The notes under the pieces: model-generated | Databases searched by the model: none | What the model was told of the DNA's origin: nothing | What the model saw: only the letters and a program-made list of their open reading frames with translations | Shown here: positions 34,205 to 46,142 of the stretch, one piece after another | Position numbering within the stretch: position 1 is the first letter of the stretch | Layout: every line of letters starts with the position of its first letter | Origin: Pteria penguin | Taxonomy: Eukaryota > Mollusca > Bivalvia > Pterioida > Pteriidae | Reading direction: 5' to 3' | Length of the DNA: 64,000 nucleotides | Assembly (NCBI GenBank): GCA_035048485.1 | Contig: CM068590.1 | Location: forward strand, 11,888,494-11,952,493 | Made by a program: the position numbers and the translations under genes

Positions 34205-34520
34205 TATATATAACCTAAAAGTTCAGGTCCATACACTAAAATCTATCAAAAATGAATTATACCACGTGAGACAGAAAGCATTGTACTTCATAAAAAGTGC
34301 TGTGCAAATGTTGTCAGTTACGAAATTAATTTTACCGGGGCATTTAAGTTCGTATTTCAAGGGTTTCCCTAATTTTTTTTATATTTAACCCTCAATATCT
34401 GTATCATTGAAAACTTGGAAAACTTTTGCACAGCGAAAAGCATGCTCTAAAAGTTGATATAAGATTCATATCGTAAGATTCGGTGTATAGACCTGAACTT
34501 TTTGATTTTATGTATGGCAC
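34205..34520. repeat. Imperfect long inverted repeat
   Basis: TAAAAGTTCAGGTCCATACAC (34217-34238) is matched in inverse complement by GTGTATAGACCTGAACTTTTTG (34481-34504). Weaker pairing continues inward over about 100 bp (GCTGTGCAAATGTT against TTTTGCACAGCG). It is foldback-like, and a non-autonomous element is possible. Confidence 0.45.
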
Positions 34521-35126
34521 CGACAGGCCGCTATAAATAGATTTTACTGCATAACAGCATCGTGGGGTTCGTCTCAAAACATTTAAAACCAAACATTGAT
34601 GTGATACTCGCTTATAAGACACTTTTGATTAAGGAATAAATTATTTTGATGAAGGAAAAATAAATTTATAAATACGCTCGTTTAAACAAGCATATTTGCG
34701 TATATGACGTCATGGAGCGCCTTAACTACGCTGCGTACTTTTGACATTAAGTTCAATGGCAGAAAGTTATTGACTTTGGTGTCATTTTAAAGGGCTTCAA
34801 TAATGGATTACACATCACAAATTGAAGTATCTGTTTCTTATGTTTCAACACTTGTGGGCAAAGTTAAATTAAGCTTTTTCAGCATTAGGTTCACGTTCAG
34901 GGGGACAAGGTAATTCACTTCAAGGTCATTTGTTGAAAAGGCTTTATAAGTGAAATACGCATGCCATATATGAAATCTTTATTTTTGTAGTTCAAAAGTT
35001 TTGTATAAGGTCGATGTTGCAGACGGACACTTGAAACACAGAATGGACAAAATAATATATATGGAACCACGAACAACGTTTTTCGATCCGAGGGCACACA
35101 AAGGACATACAACAAGCATTCTGAAA

Positions 35127-35199
35127 GTATTGCTTAGGCAATACTAAGTCCCCTACCGGCAAATGGAAAACTACGACCCCCAAAACACACACACACCTA

Positions 35200-35279
<80 letters not shown>

Positions 35280-36031
35280 GTCTTTCAGACTGCCAGCAAG
35301 TTAAGTATTTGATCACAGCCTTTAAAGAAATTTTCTTATTCCGAGGGCCGTAACTCCGTCAAAAATCAGTGGACCGTAACGAAACTCGAACTTGATCTGT
35401 AACTCATGGTAGTATACTCACACACCAAAAATTGGATGAATATCTACAAGCGTTTAGAAAAAAAGTCCGGAAAACTGCCATTTTAAAGAAATTTTCTAAT
35501 TCCAAGGGCCATAATTCCGTCAAAAATCAGCGGACCAAAACGGAACTCGAACTTCGTCTGTAACTCTTGGTGGTAAACTCACACACCAAAAATTGGATGA
35601 ATATCTACAAGCGTTTAGCAAAAATGTCCGGAAAACTGCCATTTTAAAGAAATTTTCTAACTCCAAGGGCCATAATTCCGTCAAAAATCAGTGGACCGTA
35701 ACGAAACTCAAAATTGATCTGTAACTCATAGTGGTAGACTAATACACCAAAAATTGGATGAATATCTACAAGCATTTAGAAAAAAAATCCGGAAAACTGC
35801 CATTTTAAAGAAATTTTCTAATTCCAAGGGCCGTAATTCCGTCAAAAATCAGTGGACCGTAACGAAACTCGAACTTGATCTGTAATTGGTGATATACTCA
35901 CACACCAAAAATTGGATGAATATCTACAAGCGTTTAGAAAAAAAAAGTCCGGAAAACGTGAGTGTGACTGACGGAGAGACGGACGGAGTGCAAACCTATA
36001 GCCCCCTTTGGCGATGCCGGTAGTGGACTAA
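35127..36031. mobile_element. Non-autonomous element with inverted ends, CA microsatellite and four 160-bp units
   Basis: The left end has a 7-bp-arm palindrome GTATTGCTTAGGCAATAC and then TAAGTCCCCTACCGGCAAA. The right end, GGCGATGCCGGTAGTGGACTA (36010-36030), is its approximate inverse complement. Inside are (CA)n at 35187-35275 and four units of 158-164 bp starting near 35320, 35483, 35641 and 35803. Each unit carries AAAGAAATTTTCTAATTCC, GGGCCGTAA-TCCGTCAAAAA and ACACACCAAAAATTGGATGA. The array ends with GACGGAGAGACGGACGGAG. No protein is encoded. A TIR-type MITE that captured satellite units is my best reading. Confidence 0.65.
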
Positions 36032-37303
36032 AAAGCAAATTGTTATATGTATAGACAATCCATATTTCCAAACATTTTCTGAGTAAAGGAGAATATTTTA
36101 GTACGTTGTTTATAAAGCAATTTTGAAATATATCACATTAACACTTGAGCAAAAAAAAAAAAAAAAAAAAAGAAGGGGAGGGAGAGGGTGATTCAACCCT
36201 GAATAACTTAGCAACTTATGTTAAATTTTCTATAATTTATTCGAGAAGAAAGTTGTTGTTTTAAATAAACATTCCACAGGGTTTTTAGAAAACAATTAAA
36301 CGATAAATGTTTTTTTTTTTTTTACATATGTGTAGTAATAATGTTTTCAGGGACTAAGTCATAATGTACTACATCGATCATGGAATAAGTTTATATATAA
36401 GGACTAGGCAAGGAATACATATAATAAGACTATTTAATTAAGCATTATGAGTGTCTATATACTGATCTAACCTTTGTTATCAGTTTCCATATCTTTACAT
36501 CAACTCAAAACATGCTAGAATGGGTTCAAAATGCCTATTTTGAGCTGTTGTCAAAACATTACCCTCTGTCATAAAGTGCATTGATATAAAGGTTAACCAG
36601 TGCGCAATTTTCAATGAAATCTGTCTATAGGAACACTTTTGTTACCTCGACAATAATACCTCAATTTAAAATTTGGTATGTAGCTTTGTATCAATGAGTT
36701 ATTTAACATTAAGATAAAAAAATTGCATGTAAAATTTACTTAATTCCCGGTTCAAACTATAAAAGATAGAAAATAAAATAACAAAATTTAATTTGAATTC
36801 GAGATATATTTATAAAGATATCAATTCAGCAGGTCGTCATTTCGAAATAGATAATTTGACATTACAATGATTTCAAAAGAAAAAAATCTGCAGCTAAAGT
36901 TTATATAATACAAAATAGCATTTAACACAGAACAATAATATACAAGTAAAGGACATAGATGTAGATTTAAATATAATAGGGGAATTGGTAAATACTGCAC
37001 AAGAAGCGCTTAACTAGTGAAGAAAATTATTCTTGTCATACCCGGTAATTCTTTACATACATTAGAAAAGATTTCATTGTAGTGTATACTATTCTATGAT
37101 GTATAAGAAATATCTATGCATCTATTGTTTATCAAAATATCATATAATGTATTATCTACAGCTACACCAAGTGCTACATTATTACATTTTATATATATAT
37201 ATATATATATACAACTTACAAATTTTTACTTGCTTATTTTGAATTATTGTTTCCAAATTTAGGTGCCGTAATTCCTTTTCGAATTAATTGCAGTAATGAG
37301 TTC
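36032..37303. other. Gene-free AT-rich stretch
   Basis: Contains poly-A (36151-36171), poly-T (36310-36323) and an (AT)n run (37190-37211). This is the 3' side of the broken four-span gene. I see no clear poly(A) signal nearby. Confidence 0.45.
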
Positions 37304-38206
37304 TCAGGAAAATGCAAAAGGATCCATTTGTGGTGATTGCGCCACTTTGTTTTTCGCAACATAGCGCTGTCTGCCGTTTTCAATTTTTTCAAGACACACA
37401 CAGTTAAACACAAATGATGTCCTTAGGGCCTCAACATATTCAGAAATTTTATCATTACAGCTATCTTCTTTCCTTTTTATCATTGTTACCGTTTTACTAT
37501 ATATAATTATCCTTATTATTTTTGACAATTCCACAACACAAAGGATGCAATCAATCGATGATATGATCAAAACAATCATCTCTTATACACTGGGATCTAT
37601 GTAAGTCAAGTTCACAAAAGATTTAATAATAATTAACAGGGATATATAGAAATTGAAGACTTTGGATATTAAAATGACTATATAAGTCAATAATATATCT
37701 ATTGTTCTCTCAGCGTCTGATTCCATCCACAATTTGCACTTATAATAATTACAAAATAAAATCAGCGGATAAATCAAATCCCACACAAATACAAGATAAG
37801 TGTACATTAATGCCGCCGCTACGTATCTGTCGTGATTGGAAACCTCTGTTAAATTTGAAGATTCATTGTTGTGCTTTTTGCATGTGTCCTGTGGTATCGG
37901 TATTTTAGAAAATACAACAAAAGAGGAAGCCCCCTCTCTATAAGAAGTGCCGTCATAATAGACGCATTTGGTGTGTATCATAATACTCGCTCCAATACTA
38001 TCCAGTAATTGTCCAACAATTATTGTTAGATACATAAGAATCAAATAAACGTATGGTTTCCTTGAACATTTCTCTAACACTTTGAATAAAACACAAAACG
38101 AAATGTCGATAATATCAAAAACTGAATTATGGCATCCCATTTTTGTTGTCAGAGAAAAACCGAAAAATTGGTATATTTTCCTTTCTTCCCGTAGGTTATA
38201 CGATTA
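37304..38206 (-). pseudogene. Broken paralogue of the four-span membrane gene
   Basis: Reading from 38140, 185 codons (MGCHNS...) run to a TAA at 37583-37585. The same frame then continues without any frameshift for 92 more codons to 37304. Alignment with the intact copy (14046-14966) puts the stop at the position of Phe230 (SVFEWIVLI against SV-stop-EMIVLI). This is the first residue region of span 4. Homology also extends upstream of 38140 to SYNL (38192-38203), where a TAA replaces the expected start context and 14 residues are missing in frame. Conserved features are the GT-YREGASS and SSNLTEVSNH loop words, two loop cysteines (C59, C87), sequons at N92 and N96, and the terminal KNKVAQSP. 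A truncated three-span product or readthrough is conceivable; loss of function is more likely. Confidence 0.75.
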
Positions 38207-39235
38207 AATGACTACCAATTTGAATGAATTGCAAAGTTGTTTTAACTCAAAAACTGTCTATTCTTTCAAACTCCATTGCTCAGGTCACGATCAAGACTTA
38301 ATCACGCCTACTAGATATACCTATTACACATAGAGTTAAAGTTCACAAACAGCTAATTTGAGAACCGAATTATCAGTAAATCCATGTGATCGAGCATGTT
38401 ATTATATGTTCTATGGACACTCATAGGGAAAGAAATGTGAAAATTAAGAAACTTTAGTTAATAGTTATAAAAGCGGACTTCTCATACGTCGTATTTACAT
38501 TGCCAGATATGTCTTTGTGGATTATACTTCTAAACGACGTCATAAATATTGTCCTAAAGCAATTAATAGGTCTTGCTTTTTATTTTGTCTTGGACTAGTT
38601 TGATCCAATAGTATTGCTTAAATCCGGTCACGTGACCGCCTTCTACATTTTTGTGGACCGTCAGCAGTAGCGATATGTTGGACGACATTGATTAGTTTGA
38701 GACAGACAAAAAACCCGAAAGCCTTTACCAGTATAACAGTAAAAAACTTAAAATGTGTATACGTTGTCCTAATCTCAGTACGATCTTAAAGCATTGTAGC
38801 GTCATTTGAATTGCTGACGGAAGCGCTTATGCAATGACGTACGAAAGCGAAGTTAGTGGGCGATATGAACAGACGACTGATAAGTAAATAAATAACTAAA
38901 GTTATAAAATGAATTCTGCGAAAACTCTGAAAACAAAAAAAGGGTCCATAATGGTTTTTAAAGATTATTATTCAATACAATTATTTCATCATAATTACGA
39001 ATGAATCAATGTGTCATTCTGCCTGCTAAAGAAACTCATTTTGGTAATATGTCTGCTGTCCGTTTATCCTTCATGCCTTTGATACTGGTTCTCGATAAAA
39101 TAAAACAGTTACTAGGTTTTTACGGAGTGTCTGCGGAAATTTTGAGGCAAGCGCCTCGCCTTCTAAGGTGTTGATCAACCTGACAAAACAACGAAGAAAT
39201 ACCAAACAGCTTATATCCAAGGTCGTAGTCTTAAA
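38207..39235. other. Gene-free stretch
   Basis: This is the 5' side of the broken membrane gene. Family C, which flanks the intact copy, is absent here. No exon or repeat is recognised up to the family P remnant at 39240. Confidence 0.45.
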
Positions 39236-39239
39236 AGGG

Positions 39240-39365
39240 AAGGCTAATTCATAAGATTGTCCTGTATAAACCGTTGCCAACCCCGCAATATGCAACATTC
39301 GGGGGTAAGACCAGTTGCGAGAGTGAGCGTCTCCTGTTTTATGTAACACCCTTCACAACAGTTAT
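39240..39365 (-). repeat. Family P remnant at the 3' side of the Penelope-like relic
   Basis: Minus strand: ACAGGAGACGCTCACTCTCG, translating to KTGDAHSRNWSYPR. The core matches the family P copies, while the flanks are more diverged. Confidence 0.5.
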
Positions 39366-39469
39366 AAAGATACATGTCCAATTCGGCGAAGGCTCCAATA
39401 CATACAGGAATTTACATAAATGGTGAAAGTGACGTGGTAATAGGTATTTGTCGAACAGCCATTCAATCG

Positions 39470-41020
39470 CACTCCAGAACATCATGAATCCTTCTGCAAA
39501 GCGGGACCTCATATTCTCCTATGAGATCATCGTAGGACCGTAGAACTTCCTCAGGGACGATTTCAGACGTTCTGTAACATAACCCTGAACAAGTAGCTTA
39601 TCGGTCAGCCGTGTAGCCCTTGTGACAAAACCGTTGCATTTCGATCATGCCCTTGCGTACTCTATAAATTGAGATACAAAAACGCCATAGACAGGAGAGG
39701 GAGGAATGTAAATGTTGCTACTCAGGAAAGAGAAATTCGTTATGTGGAAGTTGAAATCGTCACGTTTGACGTATAAGGAGGTGTTCAAACGACTGTTATC
39801 ATCGAAAGATAAAAGTATATCCAAGTACGCAGATCTGCCACCCTTGGTTGTCTCTTTTATCTCTAGTTCTGGGGATAGATTTCGTGCAGATAACCTGAAA
39901 GTAAGGATGATCAATTGACAACACATTATCTACGTATCTGTAAGTAAAATTAAACTGAGATGCAAGGTGTGGTCTTCATTTTGAAAGCAAGGTCGGAATA
40001 GATTCCCCTTTGTATGAATATAAGAAAATGTCAGCAATAAGTGGGGCCCAGTTGGTACCCATAGGGATACCCACGATTTGCTGGGAAACTGTTCTTCCAA
40101 ACACCACTAAAATGTAAATACCAGTTAGAAAAGGTAGTGCAGAGCGTATGGAAATCAAAAGATTTTATACTGGTGACATGATTGAAATTGGGCGAATTCA
40201 GATTATCTAAAAGTTCCTTTATAAATTTTTCAGGATCCACATCTGATTGATTCCGCTGCTGGAGTTTATTGTTTTACAGTATGTTTGAAGACCATGTTTG
40301 AAGCCGGTCAGTATTTGTATTTTCATTTTCATAACCAAAAATGATAAAGGATTGGTGGAGCACCAAGACAATCTGGCGATAAACCTAAGTTTGTAAGAGT
40401 TCTTGTGCATCTTAGGAATCCAGTAGATGTATGGTAAATCAAGATCAGAATCGTCTGCTAGAATTCCGAATGACCGGAGAGCCGAATTGTGATTTGTCAA
40501 GTTTCAGGAATAGATAAATTTGTGAGTGTGTACGTAGTTTCCAGGTGCTGAATGTAACCCATGTTCCTCTCAAAGACATTTGAAATAATATGTCTTGCAA
40601 ACGAAGGTAAAATTGTTAGCCGCTTTGTGAGCAGGAACAATGATGAATTTTTCATGGAGGTTAGAGAGTTCCTTGACAACACCACGGTAGCAAAGACGGA
40701 CTTGTGTCTTGTGATAACAGAATGCCCTATTCTTCTTTTAAGTAATTCTCCTATGGATTTCATCCAATCGGAAATAGTGTCGAGTTCCACATTGGACTTT
40801 TTGGCTCATCGTCTGGAATACTCCTCGCATGCATCCATAAGAAACGAACGGGATTCTCTGTATTTCGGACTTTTTTACACAAGGTCTCGAAGTTTTCTGT
40901 AACAGACAATATTAAGGTCACCCTTGACAACTTGGCCACAAAGATGGTAAATGAAGTCAGATGTGGAGTATATGCAGTTTGCTTGGTCTTGAAGAGACGA
41001 TTTACATCAAGGCGCTGCAA
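39470..41020 (-). pseudogene. Degenerate Penelope-like reverse transcriptase
   Basis: Pieces of one protein lie in order on the minus strand in shifting frames. They are an N-terminal part at 41020-40500, fingers motif LPYIYWIPKMHKNSYKLRF (about 40440-40380), SFDFHTLCTT (about 40160), GIPMGTNWAPLIADIFLYSY (40068-40009), RYVDNVLSID around 39936, and then LEIKETTKGGRSAYLDILLS and KRDDFNFHI (39926-39645). The order and the GIPMGTN-APL-ADLFLYSY block are diagnostic of Penelope-like elements. The catalytic Y-I-D-D is Y-V-D-N (39925-39936), so the second aspartate is lost. At least four frame changes separate the pieces. No GIY-YIG endonuclease domain was recognised. The copy is dead. Confidence 0.8.
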
Positions 41021-41389
41021 ATTTTGTTTGTGATTGAATATTTTGGAAGCAAGTGTCGATGAATAGCTTTAGAAAATACAAGGCGACTCCTATAAGAAAC
41101 AAGGATGAATTTTATCCTAGATAGACCCGTGATTCAAAATGTTGCTCAACCAAAGAGCATCAATCCCCTTATTTGCAAATTTAATTTTGAGGAAAGAACG
41201 GTTTTCATTGCCAATAAGTGTGTCGCATTTGACTGCCATGAAAAGTCCGTTTGACGAGATGTCCAAAATGATGCATTGTAGGCGATAATGCGGTGAACCT
41301 GCATCGTTAAGATGTCACTGACGATGCAGATAAAAAATATCGCTGTTTTAGGTAAGTCGGGCTCCAAGCTACAAGGGTTCAGTCCTTAC

Positions 41390-41680
41390 ATGTACAGTAA
41401 AATACGAAAGAAACTAATGTCACATGACAATGGCACAAACAACAATGTGTCACAGTGGACATTTACGGAGCCCGGAAATTCAGATGTGTAACCAGGTGCC
41501 CGGGAGGAGGGAGCATCTCCTGTTTGGCTAGACAATGAATGCCCTTACATACTGACGAACCAAATATAATTCAGCACTGCATATATACATGAATGTGAAC
41601 TTTAGAAAGTGCCACAGCCACACGACATCGGGAGAAAGAGTATAATAAAACTTAAGTCAAACTTTTTACGAGATCCACAC
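41390..41680 (-). repeat. Family P repeat at the 5' side of the Penelope-like relic
   Basis: Minus strand reads GTCTAGCCAAACAGGAGATG, CCTCCCGGGCACCTGGTTAC and GTAAATGTCCACTGTGACAC. It lies about 400 bp upstream of the relic and in the same orientation as the remnant on the other side. The arrangement fits the repeated ends (pseudo-LTRs) seen in Penelope-like elements. Confidence 0.65.
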
Positions 41681-42283
41681 TGCCAAGGGAATAAATGTGA
41701 AGAATGTTATAACTTTAACTTCCCTTGAGTACTGAAAGTCGGACCGGATGACCGCAGAAATATTCCAGTAGCTTTGCCATTTTAATCAACATCCTTGACT
41801 AACAGGCCCATTGTGCTGCCCATCGATATTGTTCACAGTATGGCATTCATGAGTATTCCAAAAGGGTATCGCACATCGATGGACTTGTATAGGATTGTGC
41901 CAAATGCAACGCACGTAACACAAAGGTGCAATTTGGCCCCCTGAAGTCAGCTTGGCCTCAGGAGACTTAAAACACCAGGAGTCATAACTAAATGCCATTA
42001 TTTTGTAGGATAACTTTAGGATATTTATTTACTTTTAAGTGATGCTGCAATGAATAGTTTCTTCTTCTTATTCCAATATGAAGTGTACTCAAAAGTTGAG
42101 CATTATACTTCATGTGGCAGTCAAGATAAAAGCCTCACAGGGCAATATGATACAATTAAAAAGTTAAAATCTTTTATCCTCATCCTAAACTGAAGTGGGC
42201 AGATGGTATGTTGCCCATTGCAGTCCGGTAGTCCTCAAAGGAACATGCTGATGTCATTGCTGATGGAAGCCTGTTCCAGTCGT
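41681..42283. other. Gene-free stretch
   Basis: No coding or repeat signal is recognised between the family P copy and the 53-bp array. Confidence 0.4.
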
Positions 42284-44513
42284 TTTACATATACAGACCA
42301 GATATAGGATGATGAAAACAACATGACGGTCCACAATCTACATACATAGACCAGACTTAGGATGAGGAAAACAAGACGACGGTCCACAATCTACATACGC
42401 AGATCAAACATAGGATGCGGAAAACAACACGACAGTCCACAATCTACATACACAGATCAGACATAGGATGAGGAAAACAACACGACGGTTCACAATCTAC
42501 ATACACAGCCCAGACATAGGATGAGGAAAACAACACGACGGTCCACAATCTACATACACAGATCAGACATAGGATGAGGAAAACAACACGACGGTTCACA
42601 ATCTACATACACAGCCCAGACATAGGATGAGAAAAACAACACGACGGTTCACAATCTACATACACAGATAGGATATAGGATGAGGAAAATAATATGACAG
42701 TTCACAATCTACATACACAACCCAGATATAGGATGAGAAAAACAACACGACGGTTCACAATCTACATACACAGACCAGACTTAGGATGAGGAAAACAACA
42801 CGACGGTCCACATTCTACATACACAGATCAGACACAGGATGAGGAAAACAACACGACAGTCCGCAATCTACATACGCAGCCCAGACATAGGATGAAGAAA
42901 ACAACAGGACAGTCCACAATCTACATACACAGATCAGACATAGGATGAGGAAAACATCACGACGGTTCACGATCTATATACACGACCCAGACATAGGATG
43001 AGAATAACAACACGACGATCCACAATCCACATACACAGACCAGACATAGAATGAGGATAACAACACGACGGTTCACAATCTACATACACAACCCAGACAT
43101 ACCATGAGGAAAACAACACGACGGTCTATAGTCTACATATATAGACCAGATATAGGATGAGGAAAACAACATGACGGTCCACATTCTACATACACAGACC
43201 AGACATAGGATGAGGAAAACAAGACGACGGTCCACAATCTACATACGCAGATCAAACATAGGATTCGGAAAACAACACGACGGTCTACAATCCACATACA
43301 CAGATCAGACATAGGATGAAGAAAACAACACGACAGTTCACAATCTACATACACAGCCCAGACATAGGATGAGAAAAACACCACGACGGTTCACAATCCA
43401 CATACACAGATCAGACATAGGATGAAAAAAACGACACCACGGTCCACAATCTACATACACAGACCAGACATAGGATGAAGAAAACAACACGACGGTCCGC
43501 AATCCACATACACAGACCAGACATAGGATGAGAAAAACAACACGACAGTCCGCAATCTACATACGCAGCCCAGACATAGGATGAAGAAAATAACAGGACA
43601 GTCCACAATCTACATACACAGACCAGACATAGGATGAGGAAAACATCACGACGGTTCACGATCTATATACACGACCCAGACATAGGATGAGAAAAACAAC
43701 ACGACGATCCACAATCCACATACACAGACCAGACATAGAATGAGGATAACAACACGACGGTCCACAATCTACATACACAACCCAGACATACGATGAGGAA
43801 AACAACACGACGGTCCACAATCTACATATATAGACCAGACATAGGATGAGGAAAACAACACGACGGTCCACAATCTACATACGCAGATCAAACATAGGAT
43901 TCGGAAAACAACACGACGGTCTACAATCCACATACACAGATCAGACATAGGATGAAGAAAACAACACGACAGTTCACAATCTACATACACAGCCCAGACA
44001 TAGGATGAGAAAAACGACACCACGGTCCACAATCCACATACACAGACCAGACATAGGCTGAGAAAAACAACACGACAGTCCACAATCTACATACACATAT
44101 CAGACATAGGATGAGGAAAACAACACGACGGTCCACAATCTACATACACAGACCAGACATGGGATGAGGAAAACAACACGACGGTCCACAATCTGCATAC
44201 GCAGACCAGACATAGGATGAAGAAAACAACACGACGGTCCACAATCCACATACACAGATCAGACATAGGATGAAGAAAACAACACCACGGTCCACAATCT
44301 ACATACACAGCCCAGACATAGGATGAGAAAAACAACACGACAGTCCACAATCCACATACACAGACCAGAAATAGGATGAGGAAAACAACACGACGGTCCA
44401 CAATCTACATACACATATCAGACATATGATGAGGAAAACAACATGACGGTTCACAACCTACATACGCAGACCAGACATAGGATGAGGAAAACAACAGGAC
44501 AGTCCACAATCTC
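42284..44513. repeat. 53-bp minisatellite, about 42 copies, with higher-order structure
   Basis: The unit is close to GACGGTCCACAATCTACATA, CACAGACCAGACATAGGATG, AGGAAAACAACAC (53 bp in all). Variant units recur at fixed distances. GGATTCGG variants at 43261 and 43897 are 636 bp apart (12 units). GATCTATATACACGACCCAG at 42971 and 43660, and ACCCAGACATAC at 43091 and 43780, are 689 bp apart (13 units). So blocks of 12-13 units were duplicated, with one unit gained or lost. Cys/Val-rich minus-strand frames of 70-104 codons arise from the repeat. They switch phase with each unit and end at a unit-encoded TAG, so I do not treat them as genes. Confidence 0.95.
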
Positions 44514-44621
44514 AAGAACAATTCAAAAGAAACGGCGTTAGACTATTTAAAAACTCATCATTTATAGAGAAATGCAATTAACATATGCAAGTGAACGGTG
44601 ACATTGTTTTTACACTCTTTT

Positions 44622-44720
44622 CCAGTCGCTAAATGAATTGATTGATTGATTGATTCATTTTTGTTTAACGTTACACCACGAAGATTTCAGGTATATGGTG
44701 ACGGCCAGTCGCTAAATGAA
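44622..44720 (-). mobile_element. 5'-truncated SINE tail (67 bp) with perfect 16-bp target-site duplication
   Basis: CCAGTCGCTAAATGAA occurs at 44622-44637 and again at 44705-44720. Between the two lie only 67 bp of the 3' end of the type 1 SINE (minus strand: GCCGTCACCATATACCTGAA, TTCGTGGTGTAACG, then (ATCA)n). This is a textbook 5'-truncated retroposition. Confidence 0.92.
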
Positions 44721-45560
44721 AGGCGCTTATTTAAATTCATATGTTGATTAAAGGATACCCTGCAAAGCAGCTCCTTCCCCTTGCGAGTCTTACTCGGAAA
44801 CCAGATATACATGCCAGTTACCGACACAATGTCGTTATGGTTTGATATTTCAAGATGACTTTAGCAGCACAATACAACCTGTAATGCTATACCATTGCTG
44901 CATGAATTCGAAAATCAAATGGAAGACCTTTACTGTTTTCACCTCTGATTTGTAACAGTATGACATATATGTATTAGCCTCCAGAGGAAATTGACTATAT
45001 TTTCTTGGGAAAATCCTATAGCTAGTTCTTAGTACTTTTTATCATAGTAATCCCCTTTCATATAGTAGTTTTCCCTATAGTCATTTTCCTCTTAAACGCA
45101 ACACTTATACAGTCACCTCTTAGCTTGCAGGATCGAGTTTGCTCATAGTGTCCGTTCAGCCTAGCCCTTCTGTGATGTACAATGTAATTTAGCTGTTCCG
45201 CTGTTTCACGTCCCCCTATCTGGATACCATATCTTTGTCCTTCTCTCCACATATCTGACCGTTGAATCTCAACAATCATTTCTATATGTTATCTTGGTTC
45301 AAACGACTTGGACAAGGCTCAATGTCAGAGGGTAAGAAGTTACTCTAACCCGCCAAAAATGTAACAAAAACCAGGCAGGTCCAGCCCTTTTGGTGAATAG
45401 CATATATATATAATACTATGTTTTCTTATGTATAAGTCAAATATCAATGTCAAAATCTGTATTGTAGTAGTGTTACTTACCGTAAGGGTTTTACATAAAA
45501 GACTGCCCATGTGAATTATAAAAGCTCTATCTCTTAAAGTATTTAAGTTATAATAATAAA
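44721..45560. other. Gene-free stretch
   Basis: The frame at 45058-45279 (73 codons, minus) has no recognisable domain. No repeat is recognised. Confidence 0.4.
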
Positions 45561-45564
45561 AAAA

Positions 45565-46090
45565 GTATAAGAGACAGAAGAACAGCACTGAAGATGACAC
45601 AAACACAGACACAAAACCTCCCATAAACAGACAGAAAATAGGCATTGACAGAGAGACAAAGTGACGGACAAACAAACAAACACAGACAGAAGTAAGTATA
45701 AGCAGAAAGACTGTAAGGTCATGACAGACAAGAGACCTGTAAAGTCAGACGGGCAAAGACATGGACAAACAGATTGACAGACTGGGAACGAATTTGCTAA
45801 CTAAAGGACTGAGACAACAAGACAAACAAATGGTAGGTAATGCAGAAAACTGACATATGGCAAACATCAATCAGCAAGCAATAGCCACTGATATACATGT
45901 TGAAAACATACAGACAGAAGGAAAAGCATACTTATGAAGGAAGAGAATGACCTGCAGACACACATATAGACTGAAAGATGAACTGACAGAAAGGGAAAGA
46001 TAGACAAGCTATGACAATAACTAACCGAGAGACAGATCAGATATATCTGTCAAGTGGGCGGATAAGTTTCAAGAATGATGAACACTAATA
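45565..46090. repeat. Cryptically simple ACAGAC-rich region
   Basis: About 500 bp is dominated by diverged ACAGAC/GACAAAC words (for example GACAGAAGAACAGCACTGAA, CACAGACAGAAGTAAG). It looks like an old decayed tetranucleotide array and leads into the CA microsatellite. Overlapping frames with phase changes are artefacts. Confidence 0.7.
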
Positions 46091-46092
46091 AT

Positions 46093-46093
<1 letters not shown>

Positions 46094-46141
<48 letters not shown>
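46094..46141. repeat. CA microsatellite
   Basis: A (CA)n run of about 24 perfect units. Confidence 0.97.

Positions 46142-46142
<1 letters not shown>

Noticed and set aside
34992..35276. Cys-Val repeat protein
   Set aside because: It is encoded by the CA microsatellite inside the 35.1-36.0 kb element.
42284..44513. Family of Cys/Val-rich minus-strand proteins
   Set aside because: The 53-bp unit is not a multiple of three, so the frame rotates every unit, and a TAG in the common unit ends each frame. No start context, signal peptide or splice signal is kept.
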